Assembly: GCA_943735955.1 (NCBI GenBank) | Contig: CALSEQ010000018.1 | Span: 29,419 to 93,418, forward strand | Direction of reading: 5' to 3' | Origin: Piscicola geometra | Lineage: Eukaryota; Annelida; Clitellata; Hirudinida; Piscicolidae | Length of the DNA: 64,000 nt | Part shown: positions 58,040-64,000 of the stretch, piece after piece | Layout: every line of letters starts with the position of its first letter | How positions within the stretch are numbered: the first letter of the stretch is position 1 | Program-made: the position numbers and the translations under genes | Notes under the pieces: generated by a model | What the model was told of the DNA's origin: nothing | The model's input: only the letters and a program-made list of their open reading frames with translations | Databases searched by the model: none

Positions 58040-59112
58040 GAATTATAATGAATTTAGCCTTTTCCTTTTGCTCATGAACAAGAACCATTTAACCGTCAAA
58101 ACGATAAATGCTTGTGAAACAATTTTTTATTAAGATAAAAAGGGGAAATATGAAGCAGTTTATAAGCCTAAACATGAATAACAGTGATTGAGTATAATGA
58201 TTATACACTATTATTGTGTTCAATGCTTTGTGTAACATTTCATGCCATGCACTTCTATAGCCATTGACTGCATGTAAATGTTTGTGTTTCCCATTTTTGT
58301 GTTTTCTTTTACACTTACAAAAATTAGTTCGCTGACTTTAGTGTCGCATGCAGGATTTTTAGGTGTTTTAGGCATTTTGTATTTTTGAATCTTCTCCACA
58401 CGTAAGGAAGGAAGATAGATGCCTACGATGACGCAATCAGAGTTGACCAAAGACAAACTCTGTCTTTCATATTCTTTTCTTTTGTTCGAACGGAATCTTT
58501 CTTCCACCACACTGCGCGGTGCCTGGCGGCCACCTGCACGTTGAGCCGCGTAGTTGCAGTGGTAGCGTCGCAGCAGTCACTGCTTGCCTGGGCCCAGAGA
58601 GAGGGCGCTGCCCCAGGCCTACCTGCCGACTCGCTCCCGTCCCGGCACTTAAAGGTACTGACGTAGGCACCGCACATCGGCTGGCGTCGCCTTCGTGGAA
58701 GGTGGTTAAACCACAAAAAAACAAAAAGAGAAAGAAAATAATGTGCCAGAGCCCCGAACCCCACCCACTTACGGGACACAGCCCGTACGAGTAATGGAGC
58801 TATGTGAATATATGTAGTGTCTCGCTCCAGCGTTCCGAGGTATTCAGAAAAGGCATTTTTTTTCGATCGTATCCATTCTACCACCACACGTGCAGCTAGG
58901 TCACTCGGCTGGAGGTCCAAGTTCTTCCTCCTCTCCAGGGCGTTGTGACGCAGGGGGAGAATCGCAGGAAGCGGGGATGCGGCTCGGACCCGTTGAGTCC
59001 ATGGCGGAAGGAGAGCGACTGCGCTTCCTGCCTCTAACCACTTTCTCTGCATCCCGATCATGCGGCGAAGCCGAAGCACAGGGGAGGGATGAACCTAATA
59101 AACTAGAATCTA
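58040..59112. other. 3' region of surface gene with GC-rich island
   Basis: 58040-58500 is AT-rich and probably 3' UTR. From about 58505 to 59090 composition turns GC-rich, with frames open for 218 codons on the - strand (58423-59079) and shorter ones on the + strand, but none shows a family signature. Position directly beyond the 3' end of the - strand zinc-finger relic suggests non-coding retroelement or other mobile sequence. The same stretch recurs at 61719-62792 with few changes. Confidence 0.4.
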
Positions 59113-60117
59113 TTAAAATAGGCCCGCTTCATCCTGTGGCGGCGGAGTGCACCCATTCTCGTGATCAGGCGGTGGCTGCGGAGAGGGGTCAGGAAGTTTG
59201 AACAGCTCGTAGAGGAACTTCGCGAGCTCCAAACTAAAGATATTTTTTTGATCTAATGTTGCATCTGTTGGCGAGGAAATTCCTTGCTTGGCTCGCAGTG
59301 CTGCGAAACCTGTGCACTGAAAGAGGTGTTGCGGGGCCTCCTCGCATCTGTAAGTCCTGTATCTCTGGATATGGATATCTGGCTTATTTTCCGGATCGTG
59401 AATTTTCTCTAAATGAGTTCTAAGTTTTTCTACCGACATATAAACCGAGGGACATAGGTGACATTTTAGGGATTTCGTAGGGATGTCTATTTTGCGTCTT
59501 CGTCCATCTTCTAAAACTTCTATGCCTGAGCAATGGAGATAGTGCATAGTTTGAACATGATGGATCAAACCAGGTCTGGATATATATCGTTTTGAGAATA
59601 CTTCGCATTCGAAAGGAGATGGTATCTCCTCAAATATCACAGGAGTGGAAGCTTCGACTTGGTGCTTACTTCTTATGCGCAGTGGTGGCATCTCACTCTA
59701 CCCGCATCGAGCCTATCTGAATCCTGTAGCACGTCTTCCTGTTCCCTTGGTGGGGATTTGTAGCGTCGACTGCTAATATACTTGTCGGGGCGTAGTGGAT
59801 CACGAAGCCCTGCGTGCTTATTGTGAACATGCCGTATTGCCCAGCGTACATGTACGGAGTCGCGACAGTATAGGCAGCGGAGTCTGTCTACGACAGAGTT
59901 CATTTCAAATGTGAGCGCATTTTCTTTCCTGTGCTTTTCTGGTAGAAGCGGCTGAGGGTGGTCTGGGTGTGCCGACATCAGGTGCTGCGGGAAGCAGTGT
60001 GGGACATAGCTGTTAATACAGTATGGGCATTGGTATCTGCCCGTCCCGTCGTTGGTTATTGTAACGAGTGACAGTTGGTCTGAATCTGCAAACGGTGTTA
60101 CACTGCATTTGTGTTAA
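59113..60117 (-). pseudogene. Zinc-finger relic like the 3' end of an ingi-like retroelement, copy 1
   Basis: On the - strand one frame (about 60117 to 59673) encodes CPYC...H...H and CLYC...H...H fingers and ends in CHHCA followed by stop. A second frame (59691-59113, 192 codons) continues with a finger lacking its second Cys (CEVF), the good C2H2 finger LKCHLCPSVYMS...H...H, and EEAPQHLFQCTGFAALRA, comparable in place and form to [12 protein letters not shown] of element 2. The two frames together look like one ancestral C-terminal region split by a frameshift. RT and RNase H are absent. Homology to element 1 or 2 is architectural rather than close. Confidence 0.6.
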
Positions 60118-60121
60118 GAAC

Positions 60122-60201
60122 GTCACCTGCAGGAGTCGAACCTGTACGCGAGATCACAACTGATTTCGAGTCAGTCCCCGTAATCACTTGGGTATGGTGA
60201 C
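60122..60201 (-). tRNA. tRNA-Ser(CGA)-like sequence, copy 1, possibly a pseudogene
   Basis: The 80-nt - strand sequence forms an acceptor stem GTCACC/GGTGAC, D stem CCC/GGG, anticodon stem ACTGA/TCAGT with loop CTCGAAA (anticodon CGA, Ser), a short variable arm as in type II tRNAs, and a T arm with the B box GGTTCGACTCC. One A-A mismatch closes the acceptor stem, one A-C mismatch is in the T stem, and the A box is weak. No run of four or more T follows within 40 nt, so transcription by polymerase III is uncertain. No CCA is encoded. Confidence 0.6.
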
Positions 60202-60320
60202 ACTCGGAGAGGCATAGCCGGAGAGTGCGTGTATATGGAGGAATCTTGAAAAACATAAAGACCGCACAGTGAAGGTGTCTGCTAGCCTCAAACAAGCCGC
60301 ATCGGTCTAAACATATTATC

Positions 60321-60839
60321 TCGTGTGTGTGTTCTTCGGGCGGTATGAACGACATCCATCCCTACTCATATATAGTACCTGAGTAAGGCATTACTCTATA
60401 TCTTAGCTTCCTCTGCTTGGAGTACTAAACCCTGACACTGCGATGAGGTGTATCGAATTTGACAGGGTCATATTCTCTTGTTCTAGTATCGCGTTCAAAT
60501 GACATGCATAATTATTTAATTCTTTGCCCTTCGCGGCTGCCTTTGGAGGAACATGTATCAATGCGCTGACTGATGCCATCAGAAGTTTGTGGAAGCATAA
60601 AAGTGCTACTTAACTTTTTATATATTTGCGTTTTCACTCTATTGAACATGAATAAATATATATATATATATCCGTGTGTTTGTAATCACATCAGGAAAGT
60701 ATTTCCATTAGGTTTTTAGCCTTTGAATGCAAATATGAAAGCGAACGAATTTGTGCTTTGACAATTTTTTTGAATCATTTTTTTAATGCGATAGGGTCTT
60801 TTATTTCTTAAACGTTACAACAAGATTGCAATTAAAAAT
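60321..60839. other. Spacer between surface-gene units
   Basis: AT-rich, with a TA repeat at 60655-60671 and T-rich tracts at 60765-60785 upstream of the second surface gene. No gene recognised. Confidence 0.5.
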
Positions 60840-61718
60840 ATGGGAAAGTATTCTTCGTTCCTGCTGACTGCTTCCATTTGGCTGTTCGCTGCTTTGTGCG
60901 TCAGTGAGTTCAATGTCTACGCGTTGGCAATGACAACAGCTACAGATCCTAAAAACCCTTTTAATGGGAATTTGACAACCTTCTTTACGGAGTTCTCAAA
61001 TATGTCTGAATCTACAAACCCGTTCGTGAAGTATATGCGTGAAACGATGGAGCAATGCATTCAAACATACGAAGAAGATGAAACAAGAATGCAAGGTGCA
61101 GTGACAATAGGAACGGAAATAGAAAACAAGATTAAAACTATTGCGCAGACGTTGAAGAACTCTACCATACCATTACCCAAAGATCTTCAATCAGAGTTGG
61201 ATGGAATTGAGAAAAGTATTGCCACTGACTTTACCCAATTGAAAGGCATGACCGGTGTCGCGGAAATACGAGCAGCTAAAGCTCACGTTAAGCAAGATTA
61301 CGAACAAATGAAAGTCAAAATTAAATCTTTATCTACTTCTGCTCTAACTGCCATTTCAAAAAAAGAAGAGATAAAAACAGGGGAAAATACAGCAAATAAA
61401 CTCAAAGAGGCAAACACTGCTGTAACTCAATTGGAAGAAGGAGTGTTTGCTCTAATTAACTCAATGATGCCAGCTATGCGTACCTTTGATGAAAACGAAA
61501 AGAAAGTTTCCGATAAAATGAAAGCCACGCACGATGTTCTCAACAGAATGCGTACTGCTTTGGTCCGAGCAGAGACAATTGAGTATAGTATGCTGCGCGC
61601 ACTCAAAGGCCCATTGAACGCGGATGCCACTTCTTCGGTTCGCTCATGGCCAACACAATGTTTTTTTGCAGTAATCTTTGGAGTGATCCTTTACATTTCC
61701 AATACACATGCAGCTTAA
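60840..61718 (+). CDS. Predicted GPI-anchored surface glycoprotein, copy 2
   Basis: The 292-residue paralogue shares the signal peptide, the segment from NMSES to about residue 165 and the C-terminal hydrophobic tail with copy 1. It differs strongly in residues 29-52 directly after the signal peptide and in several residues between about 168 and 228, where most changes replace amino acids. The pattern fits diversification of exposed segments. The function is unknown. Confidence 0.85.
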   Translation: MGKYSSFLLTASIWLFAALCVSEFNVYALAMTTATDPKNPFNGNLTTFFTEFSNMSESTNPFVKYMRETMEQCIQTYEEDETRMQGAVTIGTEIENKIKTIAQTLKNSTIPLPKDLQSELDGIEKSIATDFTQLKGMTGVAEIRAAKAHVKQDYEQMKVKIKSLSTSALTAISKKEEIKTGENTANKLKEANTAVTQLEEGVFALINSMMPAMRTFDENEKKVSDKMKATHDVLNRMRTALVRAETIEYSMLRALKGPLNADATSSVRSWPTQCFFAVIFGVILYISNTHAA

Positions 61719-62792
61719 GAATTATAATGAATTTAGCCTTTTCCTTTTGCTCATGAACAAGAACCATTTAACCGTCAAAACGATAAATGCTTGTGAAACA
61801 ATTTTTTATTAAGATAAAAAGGGGAAATATGAAGCAGTTAATAAGCCTAAACATGAATAACAGTGATTGAGTATAATGATTATACACTATTATTGTGTTC
61901 AATGCTTTGTGTAACATTTCATGCCATGCACTTCTATAGCCATTGACTGCATGTAAATGTTTGTGTTTCCCATTTTTGTGTTTTCTTTTACACTTACAAA
62001 AATTAGTTCGCTGACTTTAGTGTCGCATGCAGGATTTTTAAGTACTTTTAGGCATTTTGTATTTTTGAATCTTCTCCACACGTAAGGAAGGAAGATAGAT
62101 GCCTACGATGACGCAATCAGAGTTGACCAAAGACAAACTCTGTCTTTCATATTCTTTTCTTTTGTTCGAACGGAATCTTTCTTCCACCACACTGCGCGAT
62201 GCCTGGCGGCCACCTGCGCGTTGAGCCGCGTAGTTGCAGTGGTAGCGTCGCAGCAGTCACTGCTTGCCTGGGCCCAGAGAGAGGGCGCTGCCCCAGGCCT
62301 ACCTGCCGACTCGCTCCCGTCCCGGCACTTAAAGGTACTGACGTAGGCACCGCACATCGGCTGGCGTCGCCTTCGTGGAAGGTGGTTAAACCACAAAAAA
62401 ACAAAAAGAGAAAGAAAATAATGTGCCAGAGCCCCGAACCCCACCCACTTACGGGACACAGCCCGTACGAGTAATGGAGCTATGTGAATATATGTAGTGT
62501 CTCGCTCCAGCGTTCCGAGGTATTCAGAAAAAGCATTTTTTTTCGATCGTATCCATTCTACCACCACACGTGCAGCTAGGTCACTCGGCTGGAGGTCCAA
62601 GTTCTTCTTTCTCTCCAGGGTGTTGTGACGCAGGGGGAGAATCGCAGGAAGCGGGGATGCGGCTCGGACCCGTTGAGTCCATGGCGGAAGGAGAGCGACT
62701 GCGCTTCCTGCCTCTAACCACTTTCTCTGCATCCCGATCATGCGGCGAAGCCGAAGCACAGGGGAGGGATGAACCTAATAAACTAGAATCTA
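61719..62792. other. 3' region of surface gene copy 2 with GC-rich island
   Basis: Near-identical to 58040-59112, with small changes such as a few substitutions around 62040 and 62600. No gene recognised. Confidence 0.4.
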
Positions 62793-63797
62793 TTAAAATA
62801 GGCCCGCTTCATCCTGTGGCGGCGGAGTGCACCCATTCTCGTGATCAGGCGGTGGCTGCGGAGAGGGGTCAGGAAGTTTGAACAGCTCGTAGAGGAACTT
62901 CGCGAGCTCCAAACTAAAGATATTTTTTTGATCTAATGTTGCATCTGTTGGCGAGGAAATTCCTTGCTTGGCTCGCAGTGCTGCGAAACCTGTGCACTGA
63001 AAGAGGTGTTGCGGGGCCTCCTCGCATCTGTAAGTCCTGTATCTCTGGATATGGATATCTGGCTTATTTTCCGGATCGTGAATTTTCTCTAAATGAGTTC
63101 TAAGTTTTTCTACCGACATATAAACCGAGGGACATAGGTGACATTTTAGGGATTTCGTAGGGATGTCTATTTTGCGTCTTCGTCCATCTTCTAAAACTTC
63201 TATGCCTGAGCAATGGAGATAGTGCATAGTTTGAACATGATGGATCAAACCAGGTCTGGATATATATCGTTTTGAGAATACTTCGCATTCGAAAGGAGAT
63301 GGTATCTCCTCAAATATCACAGGAGTGGAAGCTTCGACTTGGTGCTTACTTCTTATGCGCAGTGGTGGCATCTCACTCTACCCGCATCGAGCCTATCTGA
63401 ATCCTGTAGCACGTCTTCCTGTTCCCTTGGTGGGGATTTGTAGCGTCGACTGCTAATATACTTGTCGGGGCGTAGTGGATCACGAAGCCCTGCGTGCTTA
63501 TTGTGAACATGCCGTATTGCCCAGCGTACATGTACGGAGTCGCGACAGTATAGGCAGCGGAGTCTGTCTACGACAGAGTTCATTTCAAATGTGAGCGCAT
63601 TTTCTTTCCTGTGCTTTTCTGGTAGAAGCGGCTGAGGGTGGTCTGGGTGTGCCGACATCAGGTGCTGCGGGAAGCAGTGTGGGACATAGCTGTTAATACA
63701 GTATGGGCATTGGTATCTGCCCGTCCCGTCGTTGGTTATTGTAACGAGTGACAGTTGGTCTGAATCTGCAAACGGTGTTACACTGCATTTGTGTTAA
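62793..63797 (-). pseudogene. Zinc-finger relic like the 3' end of an ingi-like retroelement, copy 2
   Basis: Same arrangement and same frameshift as 59113-60117, shifted by 3680 bp. The shared stop and frame break show that the damage predates the tandem duplication. Confidence 0.6.
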
Positions 63798-63801
63798 GAA
63801 C

Positions 63802-63881
63802 GTCACCTGCAGGAGTCGAACCTGTACGCGAGATCACAACTGATTTCGAGTCAGTCCCCGTAATCACTTGGGTATGGTGAC
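63802..63881 (-). tRNA. tRNA-Ser(CGA)-like sequence, copy 2
   Basis: Identical over its 80 nt to the copy at 60122-60201, with the same two stem mismatches and anticodon CGA. Confidence 0.6.
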
Positions 63882-64000
63882 ACTCGGAGAGGCATAGCCG
63901 GAGAGTGCGTGTATATGGAGACATCTTGAAAAACATGAAGACCGCACAGTGAAGGTGTCTGCTAGCCTCAAACAAGCCGCATCGGTCTAAACATATTATC

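Larger units (their letters stand above)
57130..60320 (+). repeat. Tandem repeat unit 1 (surface protein, tRNA-like, zinc-finger relic)
   Basis: From about the surface gene to 60320 the sequence is repeated nearly identically about 3676-3680 bp further on (60805-64000). The sequence 60321-60800 between the units is visible once only, because the window ends at 64000 while unit 2 is still continuing. The real number of units may be larger. Confidence 0.93.
60805..64000 (+). repeat. Tandem repeat unit 2, cut by the window end
   Basis: Second copy of the unit. Differences from unit 1 are scattered single bases in the non-coding part and concentrated changes in the surface protein gene. Confidence 0.93.

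Noticed and set aside
58423..59079. 218-codon - strand frame in the GC-rich island, conserved in the second unit
   Set aside because: No domain or signal is visible, and a frame of this length is expected in GC-rich sequence. Conservation is explained by the recent duplication. Kept only as an unexplained island.
60098..60355. 85-codon - strand frame overlapping the tRNA-like sequence
   Set aside because: It reads through the tRNA-like structure, has no family signature, and is shortened in the second unit.

Overview
The window comes from a trypanosome nuclear genome (Kinetoplastea). All protein genes that look intact lie on the + strand, as in a polycistronic unit. Spacers are pyrimidine-rich with AG acceptors suited to spliced-leader trans-splicing, I see no introns in the genes, and the left part is an alternating alpha/beta tubulin array. 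The species cannot be fixed from the sequence alone. A paired GT31-like glycosyltransferase locus and a tandem surface-protein family would fit a non-brucei lineage such as subgenus Megatrypanum (inference, low confidence).

Positions 1-40323: tubulin array with a unit of about 3.84 kb. It holds seven intact alpha-tubulin genes, six intact beta-tubulin genes, a 5'-truncated beta gene at the window edge, and a terminal beta and a terminal alpha gene that are each split by a non-LTR retrotransposon. The elements (27150-31302 and 33406-39380) have poly(A) tails and perfect 12-bp target duplications. They sit at exactly equivalent codons of beta and alpha tubulin, after nearly identical target sequences. 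Each begins with a short segment that folds like the HDV-type ribozyme known from the L1Tc/ingi clade. Element 2 is near full length: ORF1 with a domain resembling a ubiquitin-specific protease (C19), then endonuclease, reverse transcriptase, RNase H and zinc fingers. Element 1 has lost about 1.8 kb including the endonuclease and the first part of the reverse transcriptase.

Positions 40324-53971: single-copy genes for mitochondrial ribosomal protein uL15m, an unconventional myosin with a GC-rich Ala/Arg-rich tail, histone chaperone ASF1, TRAPP subunit TRAPPC2/sedlin, 6-phosphogluconolactonase and two related type II membrane glycosyltransferases, separated by AT-rich spacers.

Positions 53972-64000: an AT-rich, mostly non-coding stretch, then a direct tandem duplication with a period of about 3.68 kb. 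Each unit carries a secreted, probably GPI-anchored surface protein gene on the + strand, and on the - strand a tRNA-Ser(CGA)-like sequence directly followed by a frameshifted zinc-finger relic that resembles the 3' end of an ingi-like retroelement. The two surface proteins are nearly identical except for a few concentrated variable patches.
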